A stretch of 64,000 nucleotides of DNA, taken from the NCBI RefSeq assembly GCF_038397775.1, contig NZ_CP151650.1:248001-312000 (forward strand). Reading direction: 5' to 3'. The notes under the pieces were generated by a model. It was not told where the DNA came from, searched no databases, and worked only from the letters and a program-made list of their open reading frames with translations. Below are positions 32,942 to 41,720 of this stretch, piece by piece (position 1 is the first letter of the stretch; each line of letters begins with the position of its first letter). The DNA comes from Pseudomonas sp. RC10. Lineage in GTDB: Bacteria > Pseudomonadota > Gammaproteobacteria > Pseudomonadales > Pseudomonadaceae. The position numbers and the translations under genes are program-made.

Positions 32942-34000
32942 TCACAACAGCGACATCTGACCACCGGGCGGGCAGAACGCTTCACAATCGAGCTTGAAGC
33001 TCTCGCGCTGATTCAGCCCCAGTTTCTTCACCGCCATACTGTAGCGTTGCGCCAGCAGTTCAGCGAATACCCCTTCTCCGCGCATTCGAGAACCGAAACG
33101 GCTGTCATACACCTGGCCTCCACGGCTCTGCCGAACCAGACTCATCACATGTTCGGCCCGTTGCGGGTAATGCGCCTGCAACCACTCCTCAAACAGCGGC
33201 GCGACCTCCAGCGGCAGCCGCAGCATGACGTAGCTCGCGCTCAATGCGCCGGCAGCCTTGGCTTCGGCCATGAGTTTCTCCAACTCCATGTCGTTGATCA
33301 TCGGAATCATCGGCGCCAGCAGCACCCCGACCGGCACCCCGGCATCGCGCAACACTCGAATCGCCCGCAGCCTGGCCCTGGGAGCGGCGGCCCGGGGCTC
33401 AAGGATGCGTTTGAGCTCATCGTCCAGCGACGTAAGGCTGATGAACACCGACACGAGGTTCTGTTTGGCGAGTTCTGACAGCAGGTCCAGATCCCGCAGG
33501 ATCAGCGAGCCTTTGGTGATGATCGTTACGGGATGGCGATAACGCAGCAGCACTTCCAGCGTGGCGCGGGTGATTTTGTATTCGCGCTCGATGGGCTGAT
33601 ACGGATCGGTGTTGGCGCCCAGAGTGATGGGGGCCACGCTGTAGCCGGGCTTCGACAGCTGCTGTTCGAGCAGCGCAGCGGCGTTGGTCTTGGCGATCAG
33701 CTTCGTCTCGAAATCCAGCCCCGGCGACATGTCCCAGTACGCGTGGCTGGGGCGTGCGTAGCAATAAATGCAGCCGTGCTCGCAACCGCGATACGGATTG
33801 ATCGACCGGTCGAAGGGAATGTCAGGAGACGAATTGCGCGCGATGATGCTTTTGGCGGTTTCCAGCGTGACAGTCGTGCCTTGTGTCACGGGCACTTCCT
33901 GATACCAGCCGTCGTCTTCGGCCACCGAACGATTGGGGGCAAACCGATTGTGGGGATTGGTGGCGGTGCCGCGACCGCGGGGTGGCAATGGCGTGGACAT
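32942..34000 (-). CDS. PA0069-family radical SAM protein (SplB-like)
   Basis: A 352-residue radical SAM protein. The [4Fe-4S] ligands are C73, C77 and C80 in CEHGCIYCYARPSH, and GANTDPYQPIERE and ITKGSLILRDLDLL match the spore photoproduct lyase-like Rv2578c/PA0069 group. A perfect-armed LexA box lies 16-35 bp upstream of the ATG, so the gene should be induced by DNA damage. A role in nucleic acid repair is an inference; the substrate is unknown. Confidence 0.9.
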   Translation of the reverse strand: MSTPLPPRGRGTATNPHNRFAPNRSVAEDDGWYQEVPVTQGTTVTLETAKSIIARNSSPDIPFDRSINPYRGCEHGCIYCYARPSHAYWDMSPGLDFETKLIAKTNAAALLEQQLSKPGYSVAPITLGANTDPYQPIEREYKITRATLEVLLRYRHPVTIITKGSLILRDLDLLSELAKQNLVSVFISLTSLDDELKRILEPRAAAPRARLRAIRVLRDAGVPVGVLLAPMIPMINDMELEKLMAEAKAAGALSASYVMLRLPLEVAPLFEEWLQAHYPQRAEHVMSLVRQSRGGQVYDSRFGSRMRGEGVFAELLAQRYSMAVKKLGLNQRESFKLDCEAFCPPGGQMSLL

Positions 34001-34015
34001 GCGAGCATTCCCGAT

Positions 34016-34035
34016 TACTGTTTATGCATACAGTA
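34016..34035. promoter_or_regulatory. LexA (SOS) box
   Basis: TACTGTTTATGCATACAGTA fits the gammaproteobacterial SOS box: CTGT-N8-ACAG with extended TA/TA arms. It sits just before the radical SAM gene and 160 bp upstream of the divergent phosphatase gene. Confidence 0.88.
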
Positions 34036-34195
34036 TCGCGAAATGCATGGCGTCTCTACGCTGCGGCCGGAAAAACCACGCGCCGCCGATCAATGGCGCT
34101 CAACGAAGTTTTGACATTTGCCTCACATTGCCTTGACCCCGTAGCGCAGACACTCGCCGCACTCCCTTTCCTGCACGCTTGAACGGTACTGCTCA

Positions 34196-34870
34196 ATGCG
34201 CCTTCAATTGATCGCTCCGCTGCTTGCCACGCTGTTGGCGACTTCTTTTTGCGCGCTCGCTCAGGCTGACGACGCGCCCTCACCCACGCCGCGCCCCAGC
34301 GAGTGGGCCCAGCCGGTCGACACGCATTACAACCTCTATCAAATGACTCCAACGCTGTATCGGAGCCGTCAGCCCGACGCTGCTGCTCAGCCGCTTTTGA
34401 AACAACTGGGCGTGGCGACGGTGGTGGATTTCATCAAGGAAAGTGACAGCAAGTGGCTGTCCGACCCGTCAGTGGCGCAGGTGCAGATTCCGCTGCAGAC
34501 CGTTCATGTCGACGACGCGGACATTATCCAGAGCCTGCGCGCCATTCAAACGGCGCAAGAAAAAGGGCCAGTGCTGATGCACTGCAAACACGGGCTTGAC
34601 CGGACGGGCCTGGTGGCCGCGATGTACCGCATTGTCGTGCAGGGTTGGACCAAGCAAGCCGCGCTGGACGAGATGGAACATGGGGGATTTGAGGATGAAG
34701 ACAGCCTCAAGCATGGCATCGATTACATCAACAAGGTCGATGTGGATGCTTTGAAAACTGCGCTCAACAGCGGCGCATGCAGCACCAGCGCGTTTGCAAG
34801 CTGTGCGATCAAAGGCTGGTTTCAGAAGACAGATGTGGTGGGCGTTCAGACGATTCTCTGGCGATTGTAG
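34196..34870 (+). CDS. Periplasmic tyrosine / dual-specificity phosphatase
   Basis: A 224-residue protein with a signal peptide (cleavage near ALAQA, residue 24). The phosphatase P-loop HCKHGLDRTG has nucleophile C130 and R136. D106 or D107, in VHVDDADI, may be the general acid. The layout resembles exported phosphatases such as TpbA, but the sequence is distinct and the tail has extra cysteines (CSTSAFASC). The ATG lacks a strong ribosome site. It faces away from the radical SAM gene across the LexA box. Confidence 0.85.
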   Translation: MRLQLIAPLLATLLATSFCALAQADDAPSPTPRPSEWAQPVDTHYNLYQMTPTLYRSRQPDAAAQPLLKQLGVATVVDFIKESDSKWLSDPSVAQVQIPLQTVHVDDADIIQSLRAIQTAQEKGPVLMHCKHGLDRTGLVAAMYRIVVQGWTKQAALDEMEHGGFEDEDSLKHGIDYINKVDVDALKTALNSGACSTSAFASCAIKGWFQKTDVVGVQTILWRL

Positions 34871-34955
34871 CCCGCCTATCAGCACGGCTTGCCGACGGCG
34901 GATTTGAAATCGCCACCGCCCGCAAGCCGGACTGCTTCGGCTTCAGAGAAGAAGA

Positions 34956-35243
34956 CTACTGAGGATCTACCGGCTTCTTGAGCTTCGGATTCGGGAAGAA
35001 CTGCACCCCTTGCACCTTCGGGTCCGCCGGTTTCACCGCAGGTTTGTTGACCCGCGTGCCCAACTCTTTTGGAATTGACTGCCCTTGTGCGTTCAGCGTG
35101 TCGGAGTACCCGCAATTCACGCATTCGCGGTGCGGGACGTCGTCTTCGCTCCACATCATCAACTTGTCAGGCTCGCTGCACGCCGGGCACACAGCCCCGG
35201 CGATGAAGCGCTTTTTAGTAACCACGTGCGGTGTATCGGTCAT
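34956..35243 (-). CDS. Zinc-ribbon protein, YheV/DUF2387 family
   Basis: A 95-residue protein with CPAC (C19, C22) and CVNC (C41, C44) forming a probable zinc ribbon, followed by a Lys/Pro-rich tail. YheV is paired with prlC in many gammaproteobacteria. Here its ATG overlaps the prlC TGA (ATGA). The function is unknown. Confidence 0.9.
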   Translation of the reverse strand: MTDTPHVVTKKRFIAGAVCPACSEPDKLMMWSEDDVPHRECVNCGYSDTLNAQGQSIPKELGTRVNKPAVKPADPKVQGVQFFPNPKLKKPVDPQ

Positions 35244-37291
35244 GCTGCCGCGTCCTCGCTCAAGCCGGAATGGCGCAAGAGTGCGTCAATCGAAGGCTCG
35301 CGTCCGCGGAAGTCGACGAACAGCACCATCGGCGCTTGCGATCCGCCACGGGCCAGAATCGCCTCGCGGAAGGCACGGCCAGTTTCGGCATTGAGCACGC
35401 CGTCTTCTTCGAACTTCGAGAAGGCGTCCGCCGACAGCACTTCAGCCCACTTGTAGCTGTAGTAACCCGCTGCGTAACCGCCTGCGAAAATGTGCGCGAA
35501 GCTGTTCGGGAAGCGGTTGTACGCCGGTGGACGCATCACCGAGACCTCGTCGCGCACGCCTTCGAGCACTTGAAGGGTGGTGCGACCATCACCGTGGGTG
35601 GCGTGCAGTTCGAAGTCGAACAGCGAGAATTCCAGCTGGCGGACCATCATCAGGCCGGACTGGAAGTTCTTCGCGGCGAGCATTTTCTCCAGCAAATCTT
35701 GAGGCAGCGGCTCGCCGGTTTCGTAATGACCGGAGATCAGCGCCAGGCCTTCCGGCTCCCAGCACCAGTTTTCCATGAACTGACTTGGCAGCTCGACCGC
35801 ATCCCACGCCACGCCGTTGATGCCCGAGGCGCCTGCGTGTTCAACGCGGGTCAGCAGGTGGTGCAGACCGTGGCCAAATTCATGGAACAGGGTCGTCACT
35901 TCATCGTGGGTCAACAGGGCGGGTTTGCCCGAATCGGCCGGAGTGAAGTTGCAGACCAGATTGGCGACCGGGCTTTGCAGCGAGCCGGCCGAGGTGCGGC
36001 GACGGTCGCGGGCGCCGTCCATCCACGCGCCGCCGCGCTTGTTGGCGCGGGCGTAGAGGTCGAAGAAGAAGCGACCGACATGCTGACCGTTTTCCTTGAT
36101 TTCGAAGAGGCGAACGTCCGGGTGCCAAGTGTCGAAACCTTTCTGCTCGGCGATTTCAATGCCGTACAGTTTTTGTACGATGGCGAACAGGCCGCTCAGC
36201 ACTTTGTCGATCGGGAAGTAAGCGCGCAGGGTTTCCTGGGAAACGCTGTAACGCTGCTCGCGTAGCTTCTCGCCGTAGAAACCGCTGTCCCAGCTTTGCA
36301 GGTCCGGGCAGCCTTGCTCGGCGGCATAGGCGTTCAGCTGTTGCAGGTCCTGCGCGGCGAACGGCTTGCTGCGCTTGGCCAGATCACGCAGGAAGCTCAG
36401 CACCTGATCGCTGGACTCGGCCATCTTGGTGGCCAGGCTCAATTCGGAGAAACTGGCGAAGCCCAACAGTTTGGCCAGTTCCTGACGCAGGTCGAGGATC
36501 TGTTCCATCACCGGACCGTTATCATTCTTACCGGCGTTCGGCCCTTGGTCCGACGCACGGGTGCAGTACGCGGCGTAGACTTCTTCACGCAGCGCGCGGT
36601 CCTGGGCGTAGGTCATCACCGCGTAGTAGCTCGGGAACTCCAGAGTGATCAGATAACCGTCGAGCTCTTTGGCTTGGGCGGCTGCGGCCATTTGCGCCTT
36701 GGCTGAATCGGTCAGCCCGGCGAGAGCGGCTTCATCGGTGATGTGCTTGGTCCAGGCCTGAGTCGCGTCGAGCAGTTGGTTGGAGAACTGGCTGCCCAGC
36801 TCCGACAGCTTGCTCTGCACTTCGGCATAGCGCTTCTGCTGCTCGGGTGGCAGGTCGATGCCCGACAGGCGGAAATCACGCAGCGAGTGTTCCAGAATGG
36901 TTTTTTGCGCAACGTCGAAACCGGCAGCTTCCGGGCTGTTCGCCAAGGCTTCGAAGGCCTGGAACAGCTCACGGTTCTGGCCCATTTCGGTCGAATACGC
37001 GCTCAACGCAGGCAGGCACGACTCGTAGGCTTCGCGCAGTTCGGCGCTGTTGCGCACGGCGTTGAGGTGGCTGACCGGGCTCCAGGCGGCGCCCAGACGA
37101 TCATTCAGCTCGTCCATCGCCAGCACTAGGCCAGCCCATGTAGGCTGCGCACCTTGCTTGGCGAGGATGTCGGCAATCGCGGCGCGGTTGTCGGCGAGAA
37201 TCTGGTCGATGGCAGGTTTTACGTGCTCGGCGCGAATCGCCGAGAAAGGTGGCAGGTCGTAGGGTTGCAAAAGAGGGTTGTTCGCGCTCAC
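35240..37291 (-). CDS. prlC: Oligopeptidase A (M3 metallopeptidase)
   Basis: A 683-residue cytosolic zinc peptidase that degrades oligopeptides, including cleaved signal peptides. The zinc motif HEFGHGLHHLL is near residue 460 and the third ligand lies in the downstream ELPSQFMENW segment. The start is GTG at 37289-37291 (VSANNPLLQPYDLPPFSAI) with AAGGTG upstream; the 12 preceding codons are not conserved. It is translationally coupled to the yheV-like gene. Confidence 0.95.
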   Translation of the reverse strand: MSANNPLLQPYDLPPFSAIRAEHVKPAIDQILADNRAAIADILAKQGAQPTWAGLVLAMDELNDRLGAAWSPVSHLNAVRNSAELREAYESCLPALSAYSTEMGQNRELFQAFEALANSPEAAGFDVAQKTILEHSLRDFRLSGIDLPPEQQKRYAEVQSKLSELGSQFSNQLLDATQAWTKHITDEAALAGLTDSAKAQMAAAAQAKELDGYLITLEFPSYYAVMTYAQDRALREEVYAAYCTRASDQGPNAGKNDNGPVMEQILDLRQELAKLLGFASFSELSLATKMAESSDQVLSFLRDLAKRSKPFAAQDLQQLNAYAAEQGCPDLQSWDSGFYGEKLREQRYSVSQETLRAYFPIDKVLSGLFAIVQKLYGIEIAEQKGFDTWHPDVRLFEIKENGQHVGRFFFDLYARANKRGGAWMDGARDRRRTSAGSLQSPVANLVCNFTPADSGKPALLTHDEVTTLFHEFGHGLHHLLTRVEHAGASGINGVAWDAVELPSQFMENWCWEPEGLALISGHYETGEPLPQDLLEKMLAAKNFQSGLMMVRQLEFSLFDFELHATHGDGRTTLQVLEGVRDEVSVMRPPAYNRFPNSFAHIFAGGYAAGYYSYKWAEVLSADAFSKFEEDGVLNAETGRAFREAILARGGSQAPMVLFVDFRGREPSIDALLRHSGLSEDAAA

Positions 37292-37403
37292 GGTTTGGCA
37301 CCTTGGCTGGAAGAAACACCCGAGCATCTTAATTACAATCGGCGCTGACCGCAGCTACCTAACAGGGATAGTCCAGCTATCAATGCCAGAGAAGGAGCCT
37401 ATC

Positions 37404-37949
37404 GTGGCCATTCGCACGTTCCAGAATCACACGCCAGCCCTTGGCGAACGGGCCTTTGTCGATTATTCGGCGGTTGTCATCGGCGATGTCGAAATCGGCG
37501 CCGACAGTTCGGTCTGGCCGCTGACGGTGGTTCGAGGCGACATGCACCGCATCCGCATCGGCGCACGTACCAGTGTTCAGGACGGCAGCGTGCTGCACAT
37601 CACCCACGCCGGGCCGTTCAACCCGGACGGTTTTCCGCTGCTGATCGGCGATGAAGTGACCATTGGCCACAAGGCGATGTTGCATGGCTGCACGGTGGGT
37701 AACCGCATTCTGATCGGCATGGGCACGACCATCATGGACGGTGCTGTCGTGGAAGATGAGGTGATCATCGGTGCGGGCAGTCTGGTGCCGCCAGGCAAAC
37801 GTCTGGACAGCGGCTTTCTGTACGTGGGCCGTCCGGTGAAACAGGTTCGCCCGCTGACGGAAAAGGAAATCGCCTTCTTCCCTTACAGCGCGACCAATTA
37901 CGTGAAGCTCAAGGATCAGCATTTGGCTGAGGGTTTCGACAAGCCTTGA
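37404..37949 (+). CDS. Gamma-carbonic anhydrase-like hexapeptide-repeat protein (YrdA family)
   Basis: A 181-residue left-handed beta-helix protein with repeated hexapeptides (SAVVIGDVEIGADSSVWP, TIGHKAMLHGCTVGNRILIGMG). The zinc-ligand pattern of gamma carbonic anhydrases appears as SVLHITHAG and TIGHKAMLHGC. GAAGGAG is correctly spaced from the GTG at 37404-37406 (VAIRTFQNHTPALGERAFVD), which is preferred over the ATG at 37383. Carbonic anhydrase activity is often weak or absent in the YrdA group. Confidence 0.9.
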   Translation: MAIRTFQNHTPALGERAFVDYSAVVIGDVEIGADSSVWPLTVVRGDMHRIRIGARTSVQDGSVLHITHAGPFNPDGFPLLIGDEVTIGHKAMLHGCTVGNRILIGMGTTIMDGAVVEDEVIIGAGSLVPPGKRLDSGFLYVGRPVKQVRPLTEKEIAFFPYSATNYVKLKDQHLAEGFDKP

Positions 37950-37982
37950 TTGACAACGTCAATGTCCCTGAACACTGATTAA

Positions 37983-38076
37983 CCTGTGGGAGCGAATTCA
38001 TTCTCGATACGTCGGTACAGCCAAAAAATATCTATCGGATGTAACGGCCTCTCGCGAATAACTTCGCGCCCACAGG
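37983..38076. repeat. Degenerate REP pair, GTGGGAGCGAATTCATTCGCGA family
   Basis: Left unit cctgtgggagcgaattcatt, right unit cgcgaataacttcgcgccca with several mismatches, between two genes read in the same direction. It appears to be an ageing copy of the type at 27901 and 48451. Confidence 0.8.
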
Positions 38077-38140
38077 GTTGTGTGGTCCCACAGGGTTCGT
38101 GCGCCACCAAGCGATTCACCTCACGCTTTTGAGAGACGAC

Positions 38141-38794
38141 ATGCATTACCAGAATATTCTGTTCGACCTGGACGGCACTCTGACCGATCCGCGCGAAGGC
38201 ATTACCCGCTCGATTCAGTTCGCCTTGAGCAAACTGGGCATCGACGAACCCGACATCACACAGCTTGAACACTTCATCGGCCCGCCGCTGTTGCAGCAAT
38301 TCATGCGCGCCTATGACTTTGACGAGGCGAAGGCCTGGGAGGCGGTGGGGTTCTACCGCGAGCGCTTCAAGGTCACCGGGCTGTACGAAAACCTCGTGTT
38401 CGATGGCGTGTTCGAACTGCTCGACCTGCTGTCGGATCAAGGCCGCACGCTGTTCATCGCGACGTCCAAGCCGTGGGTGTTCGCCCATGAGATCGCTCGC
38501 CATTTTGACTTCGCCCGGCACTTCAAGCTGATCTACGGCAGTGAGCTGGACGGCACCCGGACTGACAAGGTCGAGTTGATCCGGCATGTGCTGGACGAGG
38601 AAAAGCTCGATCCCAAGCAGACCTTGATGATCGGCGACCGCAAACATGACCTGATCGGCGGCAAGCGTAACGGGCTGGATGTGGCGGCGGTGGGGTATGG
38701 GTTTGGCAGTCGGGAAGAACTGGCGGCCGAAGCGCCGACGTTTCATTTCGAATCGTTGAAAGCGCTGCACGAAGCGTTTCTCAATTCCCGGTAA
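38141..38794 (+). CDS. HAD-family hydrolase (Gph-like phosphatase)
   Basis: A 217-residue HAD phosphatase. Motif I DLDGTLTDP is near residue 9, motif II ATSKPWVF near 106 and motifs III/IV MIGDRKHDLIGG near 163. The helical cap between 15 and 80 matches phosphoglycolate phosphatase-like enzymes (PA0065 group). The substrate is not determined; 5'-nucleotides are common for this group. The ATG at 38141 begins the conserved MHYQNILFDLDG. Confidence 0.9.
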   Translation: MHYQNILFDLDGTLTDPREGITRSIQFALSKLGIDEPDITQLEHFIGPPLLQQFMRAYDFDEAKAWEAVGFYRERFKVTGLYENLVFDGVFELLDLLSDQGRTLFIATSKPWVFAHEIARHFDFARHFKLIYGSELDGTRTDKVELIRHVLDEEKLDPKQTLMIGDRKHDLIGGKRNGLDVAAVGYGFGSREELAAEAPTFHFESLKALHEAFLNSR

Positions 38795-38848
38795 GGCTGC
38801 GTAACTGATAACACCGCAGAAGCGCAATCTCGGCAGCCAGAGGAATCG

Positions 38849-38875
38849 GCAAACAACCAGAGGTTTGTTGTTTGC
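38849..38875. other. Hairpin GCAAACAAC/GTTGTTTGC
   Basis: A 9-bp inverted repeat with a 9-base loop, between the HAD gene and the nucleoside-recognition gene. It has no T-run. It could be a weak terminator or a site upstream of the next gene. Confidence 0.45.
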
Positions 38876-38920
38876 GCCCCCGCCGCTATCATCCCTCGCA
38901 TCTTGCGAGGGGATTGACTG

Positions 38921-40159
38921 ATGCTTAACGGCCTATGGCTTGGTTTTTTTGTGGTCGCGGCCATTTCCGCGCTGGCGCAATGGCTGGTGGGGGGGAACGC
39001 CGGGATCTTCGCCGCGATGGTCGAAAGCATCTTCGCGATGGCCAAGCTCTCGGTCGAGGTCATGGTTCTGCTGTTCGGCACCCTCACCCTCTGGCTCGGC
39101 TTTCTCAACATCGCTGAAAAAGCGGGAATCGTCGATTGGCTCGGTAAAGTTCTCGCGCCGCTGTTTCATCGTCTGATGCCCGAAGTCCCTCGCGGCCACC
39201 CGGCCTTGGGCCTGATCACCCTCAACTTTGCGGCCAATGCGCTCGGTCTGGACAACGCGGCAACGCCCATCGGGCTAAAGGCCATGCGCTCGTTGCAGGA
39301 ACTGAACCCCAGCCAGACCGTCGCCAGCAATGCGCAGATCCTCTTTCTGGTGCTCAACGCCTCTTCCCTGACTCTGCTCCCCGTTACCATCTTCATGTAC
39401 CGCGCCCAACAAGGCGCGCTCGATCCGACCATGGTTTTCCTGCCGATCCTGCTGGCCACCAGCGCTTCGACCCTCGTCGGCCTGCTCTCGGTGGCGTTCA
39501 TGCAGCGACTGCGTCTGTGGGACCCGGTGGTGCTGGCTTATCTGATTCCCGGCGCGCTGCTGTTGGGCGGTTTCATGGCGATCCTCGCCGGTTTGTCGGC
39601 CACGGCGCTGTCGAGCCTGTCGTCGATCCTGGGCAACGTCACGCTGTTCGGCATCATCATGCTGTTTCTGGTGGTCGGCGCGCTGCGCAAGGTCAAGGTG
39701 TACGAAACCTTCGTCGAGGGCGCAAAAGAAGGCTTCGACGTGGCGAAAAACCTGCTGCCGTATCTGGTGGCGATGCTCTGTGCAGTAGGCGTGTTGCGTG
39801 CATCCGGAGCGTTGGACTTGATTCTGGAAGGCATCCGCCATGGCATTCAGTGGATGGGCCTGGACACCCGTTTTGTCGATGCCCTGCCCACCGCGCTGGT
39901 CAAGCCGTTCTCAGGCAGCGCGGCGCGGGCGATGCTCATCGAGACCATGAAAACCCAAGGCGTGGACAGCTTCCCGGCGCTGGTGGCCGCAACCATTCAG
40001 GGCAGCACGGAAACCACCTTCTACGTGCTGGCCGTGTACTTCGGCGCGGTCGGTATCCAGCGCGCCCGTCATGCCGTGGGTTGCGCCTTGCTGGCGGAGC
40101 TGTCCGGTGTGATCGCGGCCATCGCGGTCTGCTACTGGTTCTTCGGCTCGGCAGCGTAA
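38921..40159 (+). CDS. Nucleoside-recognition (Gate) membrane protein, SpmA-SpmB fusion type
   Basis: A 412-residue membrane protein with about ten helices and two Gate domains. The first half resembles SpmA (MLNGLWLGFFVVAAISALAQWL, LNFAANALGLDNAATPIGLKAM) and the second SpmB (LLPYLVAMLCAVGVLRASGALD, GSTETTFYVLAVYFGAVG). In spore formers these are two proteins; here they are one chain. The function in Pseudomonas is unknown. GAGGGG precedes the ATG. The 3' end overlaps the convergent lipoprotein gene by 28 bp. Confidence 0.88.
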   Translation: MLNGLWLGFFVVAAISALAQWLVGGNAGIFAAMVESIFAMAKLSVEVMVLLFGTLTLWLGFLNIAEKAGIVDWLGKVLAPLFHRLMPEVPRGHPALGLITLNFAANALGLDNAATPIGLKAMRSLQELNPSQTVASNAQILFLVLNASSLTLLPVTIFMYRAQQGALDPTMVFLPILLATSASTLVGLLSVAFMQRLRLWDPVVLAYLIPGALLLGGFMAILAGLSATALSSLSSILGNVTLFGIIMLFLVVGALRKVKVYETFVEGAKEGFDVAKNLLPYLVAMLCAVGVLRASGALDLILEGIRHGIQWMGLDTRFVDALPTALVKPFSGSAARAMLIETMKTQGVDSFPALVAATIQGSTETTFYVLAVYFGAVGIQRARHAVGCALLAELSGVIAAIAVCYWFFGSAA

Positions 40160-40782
40160 CGCCGCTGGCCCTGCTCCACGGTCCATTGCAGCACTTGGGC
40201 GGTCAGCGTATCGCTGGCCTGCCCGAAGCCTGCCACCACCGCTGAGACGGGCTTGTCGGCCACTGGCTGATGCGCCTCGAAGCGGCGACTGGCGATGATG
40301 CGCTGATGATCATCGACAAGCCGCGCGTCCAGACGAATCACCACGTCGACGGCGGTGCCCCGGTATTCGCTCTGAAACGCCTGCAACTCTCCGCCCAGCT
40401 CGAAATCTGCCTGCAAGTTGCTTTCGTCAGTGCTGATCGATTGCACGCGACCATCGCGGTAGAACGCATCGGTCAGCCGGTTGCGCAGCAGCACAGGGGC
40501 CGGATCGCTCCAGCGCGCGCCTTTATAGCTGCTGATCACGTCGCCTTGGGGGATAACCGCGATGCGCGGGCTGTCCAGCGTCTCGCTGGCTTTGGGTCTC
40601 GCCACGCGCAATGACCAATCGACAGGGGCCGTAACCTTGCTGGCGGTCGAGGCCGTGGGCAAGCGATAGACGTCCGAAGGCTCCTGTTTGGGCAGGATCG
40701 AACAGGCCGTCATCGACAAGGCCGAGGACAGCAGCGCACTTGCGAGCAACAGCCGGGTAAAGGAATGACGGGCAAGCCTCAT
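40132..40782 (-). CDS. ABC-type transport auxiliary lipoprotein (PqiC/DUF330 family)
   Basis: A 216-residue lipoprotein with lipobox SMTAC (lipid Cys near 27) and the DUF330 domain (VYRLPTAS, LRVARPKASETLDSPRIAVI, LLRNRLTDAFYRDGRV). PqiC-like proteins serve MCE transport systems at the outer membrane. Its ATG overlaps the stop of the MCE gene (ATGA), the usual arrangement. It is the last gene of the four-gene lipid-transport operon. Confidence 0.9.
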   Translation of the reverse strand: MRLARHSFTRLLLASALLSSALSMTACSILPKQEPSDVYRLPTASTASKVTAPVDWSLRVARPKASETLDSPRIAVIPQGDVISSYKGARWSDPAPVLLRNRLTDAFYRDGRVQSISTDESNLQADFELGGELQAFQSEYRGTAVDVVIRLDARLVDDHQRIIASRRFEAHQPVADKPVSAVVAGFGQASDTLTAQVLQWTVEQGQRRYAAEPKNQ

Positions 40783-41720
40783 GGCTCGAACTCCTTGTTC
40801 TTGTCGCTACCAAGCAGGTAGCCGCTGGGGTTGGCGTTCAGGCTGCGGGAAATGGTCTTGAGCGAGGCCAGCGTTTCACGCAACTCGCGAATCGCCGGAC
40901 CCAGTTCGCCCAGCCCCTGAAGCCCGCCATCCACTGACCCTTTATTCGCCTTGATCAACTGGTTGATGGTATCGGTGCTCTGCTGCAACGACACCATCGC
41001 CGCCTGCCCGGTGGCGATGGCTTGCTTGCCATCGACCGTGAACAGAATGTTGGCGTTGCGCATGGCGGTGGAGGTTTGATCCAGCGTCGTGCTGGCCTGC
41101 TTGCTCAGCGCCAGCAATTGCTTGAGCGTCTGACGAATGTCGTCGCGCTGGTCAGCAATCACCGCCGTGGTCTGCTCCAGATGATCCATGGTCTTGGTCA
41201 GCGCCTGAACGTTCTTGGACGACAAGAGCTCGTTGGCGTTGTGCAGCAGCGTGTTGATTCCGGTGAGCAGGTCGTTGCTGTCATTTAGCAGACGCGAGAT
41301 GGGCGACGGCGAGGCAATGATTTCCGGCAAATGGCCGTCTTCGCCCTTGAGCGGTTCGCTCTGGGGCGTGCCGCCGCTGAGCTGAATGATCGACGTGCCG
41401 GTGATCCCGGCGAGGGCCAGTTTGGCGAAGGTGTCGCGCTTGATCGGGGTTTCTCCGGCGACGCGAATCTGCGCCAGCACGCGGCGTGGGTCTTGCGGGT
41501 CCAGCCGCAGATTGACCACGTCACCCACTTTGATCCCGCTGTACTGCACGGGGCTGCCCCGAGACAGGCCGGTGACGGCCTCGTTAAACACCACCTGATA
41601 ATCCTTGAACGCCGTGTCCACGCTGGACTTGGCCAGCCACAGGCCGAACAGCAAGGCAGCGGCGACCACGATCACCGTGAACAGGCCGATCAAAACGTGA
41701 TGGGCGCGGGTTTCCATCAT
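40779..41720 (-). CDS. MCE/MlaD domain membrane protein
   Basis: A 313-residue protein with one N-terminal helix (VLIGLFTVIVVAAALLFGLWLA) and a single MCE domain (about 40-120; FNEAVTGLSRGSPVQYSGIKVGDVV, GITGTSIIQLSGG). A long helical region follows (about 150-295), probably forming a coiled needle. It should bind lipid between inner-membrane permease and outer-membrane partners. The ATG at 41718-41720 overlaps the ATPase stop. Confidence 0.9.
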   Translation of the reverse strand: MMETRAHHVLIGLFTVIVVAAALLFGLWLAKSSVDTAFKDYQVVFNEAVTGLSRGSPVQYSGIKVGDVVNLRLDPQDPRRVLAQIRVAGETPIKRDTFAKLALAGITGTSIIQLSGGTPQSEPLKGEDGHLPEIIASPSPISRLLNDSNDLLTGINTLLHNANELLSSKNVQALTKTMDHLEQTTAVIADQRDDIRQTLKQLLALSKQASTTLDQTSTAMRNANILFTVDGKQAIATGQAAMVSLQQSTDTINQLIKANKGSVDGGLQGLGELGPAIRELRETLASLKTISRSLNANPSGYLLGSDKNKEFEP

